DNA of 64,000 bases from Lachnospiraceae bacterium (GTDB lineage Bacteria; Bacillota; Clostridia; Lachnospirales; Lachnospiraceae). Positions 22,408 through 31,246 of the stretch are shown piece after piece (within the stretch, counting starts at the first letter, position 1; every line of letters starts with the position of its first letter). The DNA lies in assembly GCA_024403335.1 (NCBI GenBank), contig JAKSSA010000002.1:1-64000 (forward strand), written 5' to 3'. The position numbers and the translations under genes are program-made. Under the pieces are notes generated by a model that had not been told where the DNA came from, ran no database searches, and worked only from the letters and a program-made list of their open reading frames with translations.

Positions 22408-23430
22408 TTATTTTAATTCAATTTCAACGCTTCCTTTGCCGTTTGCACAGCTGACCTTGGTCATCGCACCATTTATCATCATAATACAAGGTGGTTTGTG
22501 TCCGACACATGCATCAAAAACTATAGGCACATTTAAGTCTCCCAAAGCCATTTTAATCGCTTCATAATAATCCATGCCAATTAAAGAAGTGGTTTCCATT
22601 GCAGGACGTCCAAACATAAAACCTTTGGCATTTTCAAACCAACCGGCTTCCCTTAACTGCCAAAGTCCTGAATAAATACGCTCATTAGGAAGTGAAAAGC
22701 TCTCAAGATACCACAAAATTCCATCCTCTGCATATTTTTTTGCAAATTCATTAACCTTGTCCATCTTAGTTCCAACTATTTCCATTAAAACATCAAAGCA
22801 TCCGCCAATTGCCCTTCCGCTAAAGGTTTCTGCATGTTGTGAAGCTGTTTTCCAGCAAACCTCTGTATCAGGTTCATAGGGTTCAATTCCAATAATCTGT
22901 GGTTTCCAATGATCCTGAAACATAGGATAAGATTTTTGAATAAACTTATTTCCAAGCAATCCTAAAAGAAAATTTCTCTGTACTTTAATCGAATCAGGAA
23001 GCGGATCCATACCATAGCTTGTAAAGTTCCCGCCATATATGCTGGCAATATCTCCTAAAACAGTCTGAAGAAAAACAATTCCTGTCGGATCAGAATAGCC
23101 TGCTGTCCATTTGGGATTTTTCTTTATTGTTTCAAAATCAAGTAATGGCAACATTTCCATTAAGAAATCGCCTCCGGCAGCACAAACTATAGCTTCAACT
23201 TCGGAATCCTCAATCAAGGACATATATTCCTTTGCCCTGTCTTCTTTAGAAGAGCTTACATAACCTATCGATTTTCTGACATTAGGAGTTTCTTTGACTG
23301 AAATATTCTTCTTCTGCCACATACTCTTCGCGCTTTCAAAGCCGTAAACATGCGGCGCATCAACTAAACCGCACGAAGGTGCTGTAACACCAATCACTCC
23401 ATTTTCACTTAAAAATCCCGGAAATTGCAT
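22408..23430 (-). CDS. S66 family LD-carboxypeptidase-like protein
   Basis: A 340-aa peptidase S66 protein (LD-carboxypeptidase or MccF-like). The Ser-Glu-His triad can be assigned: Ser in AGYSDPTGI, Glu in LWYLESFSL and His in CVGHKPPC. Family members recycle murein tetrapeptides or cleave microcin-type adducts. There is no signal peptide, so it is cytosolic. The start follows AAAGGAG. It lies 15 bases after dapF and just before the LTA-synthase-like gene, which favours a cell-wall recycling role over antibiotic immunity. Confidence 0.88.
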   Translation of the reverse strand: MQFPGFLSENGVIGVTAPSCGLVDAPHVYGFESAKSMWQKKNISVKETPNVRKSIGYVSSSKEDRAKEYMSLIEDSEVEAIVCAAGGDFLMEMLPLLDFETIKKNPKWTAGYSDPTGIVFLQTVLGDIASIYGGNFTSYGMDPLPDSIKVQRNFLLGLLGNKFIQKSYPMFQDHWKPQIIGIEPYEPDTEVCWKTASQHAETFSGRAIGGCFDVLMEIVGTKMDKVNEFAKKYAEDGILWYLESFSLPNERIYSGLWQLREAGWFENAKGFMFGRPAMETTSLIGMDYYEAIKMALGDLNVPIVFDACVGHKPPCIMMINGAMTKVSCANGKGSVEIELK

Positions 23431-23445
23431 ATTTTCTCCTTTAAG

Positions 23446-24318
23446 TTAAAACTCACCCTCAAATACGATTTCAGCTGGTCCTGTCATTGAAATCATGTTA
23501 TTTATCTTATCGTATGTAATAAATAAATCCCCGCCAAGAAGGTGAATGGTAACACCTGCTTCAGTTCTGTCAGTGAGCAAGGCTGCATACATAGCGGCAC
23601 ATGCGCCTGTTCCACATGCTAAAGTTTCACCGCTGCCTCTCTCCCATACTCTCATGTCCATTTCATCTCTTCCTAACACCTTGATAAACTCAGTATTGGT
23701 TCTTTCAGGAAACATCTCATGATGTTCAAACTTAGGACCGATTTTTTCCAAATCAAGGCTTTCGATATCGTCAAGGAAAATAACCGCATGAGGATTACCC
23801 ATTGAAACGCAGGTCATTTTATATTCCTTGCCATCAACGAAAATCGGTTCCTCAACTAAGATTCTCTTGTCTGAATCAACAGGTATATTTTTAGGATAAG
23901 TAACCGGACTTCCCATCTCAACAGTAATGCTTCTTACAACATGATATTTATTTTTGCTTCCCGATGAAGTACTGTGCAAATTTGAGCCATGCTCGAGATT
24001 GATTGTAATTCTCTTTCTTCCTGCAGCAGTATCAATATAAAACTCATTGCTGTCAACCATATCATGCTCATAAAGGTAACGTGCAACACATCTGATTCCA
24101 TTACCACACATACTTGCCTGTGAACCATCCGCATTATACATTTCCATATATGCTGCACAGGTCTCACTTGGCTTTATCAGAATCAATCCATCTGAGCCAA
24201 TGCCAAAATGTCTGTCACTAACTTTGACTGCTAATTCTGAGGGATTTTCAACAGTTTCCTCAAAACAGTTAATATAAACATAATCGTTACCGATTCCCTG
24301 CATTTTTGTAAATTTCAT
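23446..24318 (-). CDS. dapF: Diaminopimelate epimerase
   Basis: DapF interconverts LL- and meso-diaminopimelate for lysine and peptidoglycan. Both catalytic Cys are present, in CGNGIRC and in ACGTGACA, with the motif GNDYVYIN at the start. I chose the ATG at 24318 (MKFTKMQGIGNDY), preceded by GAAGAGG, over an ATG 30 bases upstream. Length is about 290 aa, normal apart from an insert SNLHSTSSGSKNKYH near residue 115. It is the first gene of the envelope operon, with a strong promoter upstream. Confidence 0.93.
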   Translation of the reverse strand: MKFTKMQGIGNDYVYINCFEETVENPSELAVKVSDRHFGIGSDGLILIKPSETCAAYMEMYNADGSQASMCGNGIRCVARYLYEHDMVDSNEFYIDTAAGRKRITINLEHGSNLHSTSSGSKNKYHVVRSITVEMGSPVTYPKNIPVDSDKRILVEEPIFVDGKEYKMTCVSMGNPHAVIFLDDIESLDLEKIGPKFEHHEMFPERTNTEFIKVLGRDEMDMRVWERGSGETLACGTGACAAMYAALLTDRTEAGVTIHLLGGDLFITYDKINNMISMTGPAEIVFEGEF

Positions 24319-24392
24319 AATAACCTCTTCTACCTGATACCTTGGCAAAATTTCATTTTTTCATGATATTTAATACCACCTATAACCTTAAT

Positions 24393-24421
24393 ATTTTATG
24401 ATTTTTATGCATCTTTGTCAA
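24393..24421 (-). promoter_or_regulatory. Promoter of the dapF envelope operon
   Basis: On the minus strand TTGACA (24421-24416) and TAAAAT (24398-24393) are separated by 17 bases. A leader of about 70 bases follows before the dapF ATG. It would drive dapF, the S66 gene, the LTA-synthase-like gene and the C39-like gene. Confidence 0.78.
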
Positions 24422-24466
24422 CAAATTAACTCTTTAATGGCAGGCATAATCTATCCATAAAAACAA

Positions 24467-24489
24467 AAAGAAGGAATAAATCCTTCTTT
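24467..24489 (-). terminator. Terminator after the SprA-like gene
   Basis: AAAGAAGGA and TCCTTCTTT form a perfect 9-bp stem around a 5-base loop, followed on the minus strand by TTGTTTTT. It ends the pyrD-pyrK-exoA-SprA-like transcript. Confidence 0.78.
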
Positions 24490-24553
24490 AAATCTAAAAC
24501 TCTATTGATGTTTTTAATGATTAATTTCATTAATATAAAGCAATAATTATTCC

Positions 24554-24640
24554 TTGATGCAAAACCTTGGCAATACGTCAAATAATAGTTAATGCAAAAC
24601 CTGGTAATAAATCTAATAATAATTGATGCAAAGATAATGA
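24554..24640. repeat. Imperfect ~35-bp tandem repeat, 2.5 copies
   Basis: Units start at 24554, 24589 and 24623, each with TTGATGCAAA or TTAATGCAAA, then ACCT and a run of AATAATA. The array fills the untranslated space just after the SprA-like gene. The rest of the 24319-24645 interval holds the dapF promoter and a terminator. Confidence 0.65.
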
Positions 24641-24645
24641 TATGT

Positions 24646-25197
24646 TTATGCGACACTGTCAAAATTATCGCCCTTGAAAGCTTCGTCAGGAAAATATGCA
24701 TCAAATGCCTTCTTCGCAAGGGGATTCTCTATCTGCATCTTTGTTTTGGTAACACCACCTGCTATATAAGAACGGCCGCATTCCGGACAAATAGCCATTT
24801 TCAAGGACACTGTAGCAGATATCAGCTTCTTTCCATCCTCATTTCCTTCTTTAACTGCATTTGCAACATGTTCATTTTCATGTCGCATAACTGCACCTGC
24901 AGCTGACTCAGGAGAAATATGTGTTGCAGATTTAAAGGAAACATTTCCTTCATTTGATTTGTCAACATATTTTCGTTCCTTACAGGTCTGGCATTCCTTC
25001 TTTGCCTTCATTTCAGTACCAACAGCTTTTGCAGTACGAACATTGGCTACATCTAAAACTCCATTTACCCTGCCTACAGGATTAACCTGATTTGAAGGAT
25101 TCAGTCCATTAGTAAGGGCAGTTTTTGTCGCACCCAAAGTAGCCCCTGTCATATAGGGACTTACATAATATGAACTTCCATATCCTCCAATTGTCAT
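24646..25197 (-). CDS. SprA-related putative metalloprotease
   Basis: A protein of about 183 aa of the SprA-related type. An HENEH sequence (about residue 118) fits the zinc-protease HExxH motif. Two CxxC pairs, CQTC and CPEC, could bind another metal. The conserved segment SFKSATHISPESAAGAV precedes the HExxH. I chose the ATG at 25197 (MTIGGYGS), which overlaps the exoA stop codon as ATGA and follows GAGGAG. There is no signal peptide, so its site of action is unclear. The family function is not established. Confidence 0.72.
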   Translation of the reverse strand: MTIGGYGSSYYVSPYMTGATLGATKTALTNGLNPSNQVNPVGRVNGVLDVANVRTAKAVGTEMKAKKECQTCKERKYVDKSNEGNVSFKSATHISPESAAGAVMRHENEHVANAVKEGNEDGKKLISATVSLKMAICPECGRSYIAGGVTKTKMQIENPLAKKAFDAYFPDEAFKGDNFDSVA

Positions 25198-25955
25198 CTG
25201 TTTCTCCTCAAATCCAATTCTACAGGGCAATGATCTGACCCAAAAACTTCAGGATGTATTATTGAATCCTCTATTCTATCTTCCCATCTTTTGGAAACCA
25301 GAAAATAATCTATTCTCCATCCAACATTATTCTCTCTTGCATTCGACCTGTATGACCACCAGGAATATGCATTTTCTTTATCAGGATAAAGCTTTCTGAA
25401 AGAATCAACAAAACCGCTTTGTAAAAGTTCTGTCATTTTTCCTCTTTCTTCATCTGAAAAACCGGGATTAAAATGATTGCTCTTAGGATGCTTTAAATCT
25501 ATTTCTTCATGCGCAACATTCATATCCCCTGTGACTATTACAGGTTTCTTACTGTCAAGATTACAAATATAATTTCTGAAAGCATCCTCCCAGCTTAATC
25601 TGTAATCAAGTCTTTTCAAGCCGTCCTGTGAATTCGGAGTATAAACCACTACAAAATAGAAATCCTCAAACTCTAATGTTATAACTCTTCCTTCATTGTC
25701 ATGTTCTTCTATGCCTATTCCATAAAAAACTTCAATCGGTTCTTCCTTTGAAAAAACCGCCGTTCCGGAGTATCCTGCTCTTTTAGCATAGTTCCAATAC
25801 TGATGGTATCCCTGAAAATCAAGCTTAATCTGGCCTTTTTGTAATTTTGATTCCTGAATACAGAAAATATCCGCATCAAAGGCATTAAAGGTATCTTCAA
25901 AGCCCTTTTTCACACATGCTCTTATTCCATTTACATTCCAGGAAACTAATTTCAT
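25194..25955 (-). CDS. xth: Exodeoxyribonuclease III / AP endonuclease
   Basis: An exonuclease III family enzyme (ExoA/Xth) that cuts DNA at abasic sites in base-excision repair. Metal and catalytic motifs are intact: SWNVNGIRA, IQESKLQ, GDMNVAHEEIDLK and GSDHCPVELDL. I chose the ATG at 25955 (MKLVSWNV), giving about 253 aa, the usual length. It overlaps the pyrK stop codon as TGATG, so translation is probably coupled. Confidence 0.94.
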   Translation of the reverse strand: MKLVSWNVNGIRACVKKGFEDTFNAFDADIFCIQESKLQKGQIKLDFQGYHQYWNYAKRAGYSGTAVFSKEEPIEVFYGIGIEEHDNEGRVITLEFEDFYFVVVYTPNSQDGLKRLDYRLSWEDAFRNYICNLDSKKPVIVTGDMNVAHEEIDLKHPKSNHFNPGFSDEERGKMTELLQSGFVDSFRKLYPDKENAYSWWSYRSNARENNVGWRIDYFLVSKRWEDRIEDSIIHPEVFGSDHCPVELDLRRNR

Positions 25956-26788
25956 CAAATCTCCACATCCTCTGCAAGGAAAACAGGTCCCTCCTTGCAA
26001 ACTCTTGCATTATTTACATTGGTATGTGCATCCTTCTTTACAGTCTTACAAACACATCCAAGGCAGGCTCCAATACCACAAGCCATTCTTTCTTCAAGGG
26101 ATATATAAGCTTTAATTCCCTTTTCAGCTGCTAATTGTTTAACAGCACGAAGCATTGGCATCGGTCCACATGCACATATTATATCATATTCTGAAAAATC
26201 AAGCAAGTTAGCCAATTCTAAAGCTTTGGCTACAGAAACAGCATTACCTTTAATCTGTACATTTTTCCTTTCTAATGCAGAAAGAGAAGCATATTCTTCC
26301 ACACTTACGCCACAGCTGTCTGAAGTTAAAAAACTCTCGCGTTCAAAATCTGCATTTAAAAACACCATTTCATCTCTGTAACCAAGAATTGAAGTAACCT
26401 TAGCTGAATTCTTTAAAGCCTTCTCTGCTCCAAGAATTGGTGGAATACCAATACCACCACCTAACAATAAAACTTTTCTATCCTCTCCTTCTTTAAAAGG
26501 ATATCCATTTCCAACAGGTCCTAATACAGTAACTTCATCACCTGCTTTTAAAAGAGAAAGCTTCTTTGTTCCTTCACCTGCAATTCTGAAAACCAGTCTT
26601 AAAATCCCATCCTTACATTCGCATATGCTGATAGGTCTTTTTAAAAGCTTTGAGGAATCATTAACACCTATCATTACGAACTGTCCGGCTACTGAATTAA
26701 AGTCTTCCGGAACACTTAATTTCAAATCAAAAATATCTTTTGCGATTTCTTCATTTCTATAAACTAAAGTCTTAAATTCCTTTGCCAT
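25955..26788 (-). CDS. pyrK: Dihydroorotate dehydrogenase electron transfer subunit
   Basis: The FAD and [2Fe-2S] subunit that passes electrons from PyrD to NAD+. The FAD site shows RPISIC and GEGTKKLS, the NAD site LLGGGIGIPP, and the C-terminal 2Fe-2S ligands are in ERMACGIGACLGCVCKT. I chose the ATG at 26788, 5 bases after GTGGAG; the preceding GTG overlaps the pyrD stop. It forms the class 1B dihydroorotate dehydrogenase with PyrD. Confidence 0.94.
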   Translation of the reverse strand: MAKEFKTLVYRNEEIAKDIFDLKLSVPEDFNSVAGQFVMIGVNDSSKLLKRPISICECKDGILRLVFRIAGEGTKKLSLLKAGDEVTVLGPVGNGYPFKEGEDRKVLLLGGGIGIPPILGAEKALKNSAKVTSILGYRDEMVFLNADFERESFLTSDSCGVSVEEYASLSALERKNVQIKGNAVSVAKALELANLLDFSEYDIICACGPMPMLRAVKQLAAEKGIKAYISLEERMACGIGACLGCVCKTVKKDAHTNVNNARVCKEGPVFLAEDVEI

Positions 26789-26790
26789 AA

Positions 26791-27696
26791 TCACTCCACA
26801 CAGCCCACTATTTCATTAATATCTTTTATATTATGTTTTTGCATAAATTCTTCGATTCCATTTATAATATCAACCGTTGCTTTAGGAGTAATAAAGTTAG
26901 CGGTACCGACTGCAACAGCATTTGCGCCTGCCATCATAAACTCGATAGCGTCCTCAGAAGTAGTAATTCCACCCATACCAATGATAGGAATATTTACAGC
27001 TTTTCGCACCTGATAAACCATTCTTACCGCAACAGGCTTAATTGCAGGACCTGACAAACCACCTGTTTTGTTAGCAAGTAAACATTTTCTTCTCTCAATA
27101 TCAATTTTCATTCCGGTTAAAGTATTTATTAAAGAAACACAGTCCGCGCCGCCTGCTTCTGCAGCTCTGGCAATTTCTGTAATATCTGTAACATTTGGAG
27201 TAAGCTTCATGATAACAGGCTTCTTTGAAAGCTTTTTTATGTCTGAAGTTATTTTTTCAACCAAAACCGGGTTCGTACCAAAAGCAACTCCGCCCTCTTT
27301 TACATTAGGGCAGGAAATATTGATTTCAAACATCTTTATGATATCTTCAGAATTAAGTCTTTCTATTACTTCTAAATATTCCTCAGTAGTATGACCGCAA
27401 ACATTAACAATTACATTAGTATCATATTTTGTAAGTTCTTTTAAATCACGATTTACAAACAAATCAACACCGGGATTTTGCAAACCAACAGCATTTAACA
27501 TGCCTGAAGCAGTTTCAGCAATTCTCGGAGTATTATTACCCTGCCAGGGAACACTTGCAACGCCCTTGGTCACAATCGCTCCAAGACAATTTAAATCCAT
27601 ATATTCTGCAAATTCCAAGCCTGAACCAAAAGTTCCTGATGCAGTCATTACAGGGTTTTTAAGTACTACATCACAAAGCTTTACCGATGTATTCAT
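26791..27696 (-). CDS. pyrD: Dihydroorotate dehydrogenase, catalytic subunit (class 1B)
   Basis: The FMN enzyme oxidising dihydroorotate to orotate in pyrimidine synthesis. The start LKNPVMTASGTFG, the catalytic Cys in NISCPNVKEGG and the FMN phosphate site GMGGITTSEDA are visible. I chose the ATG at 27696 after TTAGGAGA; an upstream start would lie at 27714. The adjacent pyrK marks it as the NAD-dependent class 1B enzyme. Other pyr genes are not nearby. Confidence 0.95.
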   Translation of the reverse strand: MNTSVKLCDVVLKNPVMTASGTFGSGLEFAEYMDLNCLGAIVTKGVASVPWQGNNTPRIAETASGMLNAVGLQNPGVDLFVNRDLKELTKYDTNVIVNVCGHTTEEYLEVIERLNSEDIIKMFEINISCPNVKEGGVAFGTNPVLVEKITSDIKKLSKKPVIMKLTPNVTDITEIARAAEAGGADCVSLINTLTGMKIDIERRKCLLANKTGGLSGPAIKPVAVRMVYQVRKAVNIPIIGMGGITTSEDAIEFMMAGANAVAVGTANFITPKATVDIINGIEEFMQKHNIKDINEIVGCVE

Positions 27697-27779
27697 GTTC
27701 TTTCTCCTAAACAAAGCTTATATTTTTGTTACTGTTGCTTATATCACAAACCAACACTATACTTATATCATATAATAAA

Positions 27780-27811
27780 AGCATTTGCAATGCTGCTACA
27801 CTGCAAATGCT
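27780..27811 (-). terminator. Terminator of the cyclophilin gene
   Basis: AGCATTTGCA and TGCAAATGCT form a perfect 10-bp stem, followed on the minus strand by TTTTATTAT. It begins 15 bases after the stop codon. Confidence 0.75.
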
Positions 27812-27826
27812 CATTTCCAAAAAATA

Positions 27827-28336
27827 TTAAATTGTTTCAGGTTCTTCCATATCATCAGCACCTTCGACTGTTACGCTTTTCATAACCTGAGGTACATAAG
27901 GCTTATCATTCCAGTCTGTGTCAGTTGAAGCAATCTTATCAACTACCTCAATGCCTTCAATAATTGCACCAAAAGCTGCATACTGACCATCAAGATGAGG
28001 TGCCTTCTGATGCATAATGAAGAACTGAGAACCTGCTGAATCAGGATGCATCGCTCTTGCCATTGATAAAACACCTCTGTCATGCTTTAAATTATTGTCA
28101 AAGCCATTTGACATAAACTCACCATGAATTGAATAACCGGGATTACCTGTTCCTGTACCATTAGGACATCCGCCCTGAATCATGAAGCCGGGAATTACTC
28201 TGTGGAAAGTTAATCCATTGTAAAATCCCTTTTTAACAAGTGATACAAAATTTTTAACTGTATTGGGTGCTACATCTTCATATAATTCAGCTACCATTAC
28301 ATCTCCATTTTCCATCTCAAATCTGACTTTTACCAT
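27827..28336 (-). CDS. Peptidyl-prolyl cis-trans isomerase, cyclophilin type
   Basis: A 169-aa cyclophilin that speeds proline isomerisation. The active-site motif FHRVIPGFMIQGG and the segments GSQFFI and LDGQYAAFG are present. I chose the ATG at 28336 because GAAAGGAG lies just before it. The frame stays open 96 bases further and would add a hydrophobic segment (LFIFVTIVLLLIFV) from an ATG at 28432, giving a membrane-anchored form; no good ribosome binding site supports that start. Most likely cytosolic. Confidence 0.92.
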   Translation of the reverse strand: MVKVRFEMENGDVMVAELYEDVAPNTVKNFVSLVKKGFYNGLTFHRVIPGFMIQGGCPNGTGTGNPGYSIHGEFMSNGFDNNLKHDRGVLSMARAMHPDSAGSQFFIMHQKAPHLDGQYAAFGAIIEGIEVVDKIASTDTDWNDKPYVPQVMKSVTVEGADDMEEPETI

Positions 28337-28507
28337 AAATTTCTCCTTTCGTCTGCTTACGAAAATAAGCAGTAAAACAATTGTCACAAATATAAACAAT
28401 TTCCTGTAATATTTGACAATTCTCACATACACACTGTTTCAAAACCAACTTACTATTGCTTAAATATATCACACATTCCTTAAGTGTTGCTATATTCTAA
28501 GAAAACC

Positions 28508-29197
28508 TTACTCTTCCTCAAATTTGGTGACTACTTCTGTCTTGCATTTGTAAATTGAATTAGCCGGAACGCATCCTCTTACAGAAGACAAGGGGTATAT
28601 ATTTGAGAAACGTCCGATAACAGTTCCCGGGTTCAAAACGCTTTGACATCCAACCTCTACATTGTCACCAATGAAAGCGCCAACCTTCTTCCTTCCTGTC
28701 TCAACCAATTCATCTCCATACTTAATTGCAACAAGTTTTTTATCTGATTTAACATTACTCGTTATAGACCCTGCACCCATATGGGCTTTATAACCAAGTA
28801 TCGAGTCCCCTACATAATTATAATGCGGAACCTGAACCTTATTAAAAAGAATAACATTCTTAAGTTCCGTTGAATTGCCAACTACTGCGCCTTCACCAAT
28901 AATCGCATTGCCTCTGACAAAAGCACAATGACGCACCTCAGCGCCCTTGCAAACAATAACATTATCTCCTAAAAATGCAGTTGGTGCTACCTTTGCCTCT
29001 TTATGAACCCAAACATTTTCTTTAACCTTAACATAGTCATTTCCCAAAACAGAACCAATATCAAGGATAATCTTTTCTATTTCAGAAAGCATTTCCCATG
29101 GATATACATGTCCTTCAAAATAACCTGCGGCTATAGTTTCGTTCAAATCATACAATTTACTTATTGTACATTCATTTTCAATAAAATTTTGACACAT
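28508..29197 (-). CDS. Left-handed beta-helix protein, GlmU/acyltransferase-like
   Basis: A protein of about 229 aa built mostly of hexapeptide repeats (VIVCKGAEVRHCAFVRGNAI, IGEGAVVGNSTEL), as in GlmU and sugar-nucleotide acyltransferases. The N-terminal 60 residues are not a nucleotidyltransferase domain, so it resembles only the C-terminal half of GlmU. The loop MGAGSITSNVKSDKK matches the region used by GlmU for acetyl-CoA binding. I chose the ATG at 29197 (GGAAGG seven bases upstream), so the gene overlaps the end of topB by 20 bases. Substrate unknown. Confidence 0.75.
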   Translation of the reverse strand: MCQNFIENECTISKLYDLNETIAAGYFEGHVYPWEMLSEIEKIILDIGSVLGNDYVKVKENVWVHKEAKVAPTAFLGDNVIVCKGAEVRHCAFVRGNAIIGEGAVVGNSTELKNVILFNKVQVPHYNYVGDSILGYKAHMGAGSITSNVKSDKKLVAIKYGDELVETGRKKVGAFIGDNVEVGCQSVLNPGTVIGRFSNIYPLSSVRGCVPANSIYKCKTEVVTKFEEE

Positions 29198-31244
29198 ATG
29201 CATACCTTCCTGCCAAATAATTATCGGGCTTAACATATCGAACAGCTTCAATATTTTTAGCCACAAAATTTTCAAGCTTAGTCATATATTCATTTCCTGT
29301 AATTGTACCTTCAGAAACATAATTAAGTCCTTTTTCCCAGCTTGCAGTTAATTCAGGATTTAAAAGAGGTCTTATAGATGCATTTACAACTTCAAAAATC
29401 ATCTCACCAAGCATTGTAGGTGTAATAACCTGTGTTTTGGCATTTATTCTTATATAAGTATTCTTTTCAAGCTTCTTTAAAATTTCTGCTCTGGTTGCAC
29501 TTGTTCCGATTCCGTTTGACTTAATCTGAGCTCTTAATTCTTCATCTTCTATAAGCTGTCCGGCATTTTCCATTGCTAAAATAATCGAGCCTGAATTGTA
29601 TCTTTTAGGTGGAGAAGTCTCGCCTTCTTTGATCAATAATTCATTAATCTTGACTTTATCGCCTTTCTTTAGTGCCAATAAAGCTTTCATTTTCTTTACT
29701 GAATCAGGATTTGAAAGATCTGTCTCTGCTTCCTCTGTATTATCTGCATCCGTTGCATTTTCAGAATTTCCAGAGTTTGCATCATTCTTATTTCCTGAAT
29801 TATCACTCTGACTTTCCTTTTTATACTTTGTTGCAACCTTTAAATATCCTTCATCCTCTAAAACCTTTTCTGATGCAAAAAATTTCTCTTTTCCAATTTT
29901 AAGAACAACATTAAGTCGCTGATATACAGCCGCAGGATAAAAAATACTTAAAAACCTTCTTGCAATACATTCATAAACACTTTTATGTAAGCTTGAAAGT
30001 GAAGCAAAATTATTAAAGCCCTGACCTGTAGGAATGATTGCATAATGATCAGTTATCTGCTTGTCATTAACGTACTTAGTTTTCTCAATTCCTAAATACT
30101 TTTTTCCGTCAAGAATTTCAGAAGCATATTCTGATACCTGAGAATAGTTTTTCAGGCCACCTATATTTTTATATATTTCCTTTGCAATAGCAGATGACAA
30201 AACTCTTGCATCGGTTCTGGGATAAGTAACCAATTTTTTCTCATATAACTCCTGAACAATTTGTAAAGTCTTATCAGGACTTATTTTGAACATACGCGAA
30301 CAATCATTCTGAAGCTCTGCAAGATTATAAAGCAGAGGTGGATTTTTAACTTCCTTTTTCTTCTGAACTGATTCAATTACCCCATCAATTGGATAATCAC
30401 CTGTCAAAGAGGTAGCCTTCAAATCCTCTATAAGCTTTTCGGCATCTTCTTTTTTCTTAAAGCCGTTTTCCTTATACATTTTAGGACTTTCGAAATAATC
30501 GGAGCCCTCGCAGGCCCTGAATTCAAATTCCGTAAAGACATTCGTTACAACTCTGTAAAACGGGGTTTTAACAAATTCTCTTATTTCTCTTTCTCTTCTG
30601 ACTACCATGCCCTGAACACATGTCATGACACGACCAACAGATATAGGTATATAACTTTTCGATTTAACTAATTCATTAACCGTTCTGCCAAACTTTAAGG
30701 ATAATAAACGGGAAAAGTTAATGCCCATAAGGTAATCATCCTTCGCGCGTAAATATGCGGATTCACTTAATCGGTCGTAAAAACTCCAATCCTTTGCTTC
30801 CTTAATGCCACGCTTTATTTCATCTTCTGTCTGTGAATCAATCCAGACTCTTTTTCGCAACTTGGCTTTGGGTACTGCTGCCATCTGGTCAACTAATCTG
30901 TAAATATATTCTCCTTCTCTTCCTGAGTCAGTACAAATATAAATACAACCTACATCATTCCTGTTAAGCAGATTCTTAACAATCTTAAACTGCTTGGCAA
31001 CACCTGGAATTATCTCATATTTATATTCCTTAGGAAGGAAAGGAAGATCCTGTAAAAGCCATTTCTTATACTTTTCGTCGTAGACCTCAGGGTAACTCAT
31101 CGTTACCAAATGGCCTACACACCATGTAACCACATAACTTGGTGACTCCGAAAAGCCATCCTTCTTATCAAATTTTTCACCAAGTGTCTTTGCAAACTCA
31201 GCCGCAACACTCGGTTTTTCAGCTATAAATAAACTTTTCGCCAT
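29178..31244 (-). CDS. topB: DNA topoisomerase III (type IA)
   Basis: A 688-aa type IA topoisomerase that relaxes or decatenates DNA by single-strand passage. The TOPRIM domain begins MAKSLFIAEKPSVAAEFAKT and holds CTDSGREGEYIYR. The catalytic Tyr is in VTYPRTDARVLS. A low-complexity Asn/Ser/Asp/Glu-rich insert (about residues 475-515) separates the core from the last part of the protein. There is no zinc-finger tail. The start is two bases after the preceding gene with no clear ribosome binding site, suggesting translational coupling. Confidence 0.93.
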   Translation of the reverse strand: MAKSLFIAEKPSVAAEFAKTLGEKFDKKDGFSESPSYVVTWCVGHLVTMSYPEVYDEKYKKWLLQDLPFLPKEYKYEIIPGVAKQFKIVKNLLNRNDVGCIYICTDSGREGEYIYRLVDQMAAVPKAKLRKRVWIDSQTEDEIKRGIKEAKDWSFYDRLSESAYLRAKDDYLMGINFSRLLSLKFGRTVNELVKSKSYIPISVGRVMTCVQGMVVRREREIREFVKTPFYRVVTNVFTEFEFRACEGSDYFESPKMYKENGFKKKEDAEKLIEDLKATSLTGDYPIDGVIESVQKKKEVKNPPLLYNLAELQNDCSRMFKISPDKTLQIVQELYEKKLVTYPRTDARVLSSAIAKEIYKNIGGLKNYSQVSEYASEILDGKKYLGIEKTKYVNDKQITDHYAIIPTGQGFNNFASLSSLHKSVYECIARRFLSIFYPAAVYQRLNVVLKIGKEKFFASEKVLEDEGYLKVATKYKKESQSDNSGNKNDANSGNSENATDADNTEEAETDLSNPDSVKKMKALLALKKGDKVKINELLIKEGETSPPKRYNSGSIILAMENAGQLIEDEELRAQIKSNGIGTSATRAEILKKLEKNTYIRINAKTQVITPTMLGEMIFEVVNASIRPLLNPELTASWEKGLNYVSEGTITGNEYMTKLENFVAKNIEAVRYVKPDNYLAGRYAYVSKFY

Positions 31245-31246
31245 AA

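Noticed and set aside
28337..28432. Membrane-anchored form of the cyclophilin
   Set aside because: The upstream ATG has no ribosome binding site, whereas the internal ATG at 28336 has AAAGGAG at a good distance.
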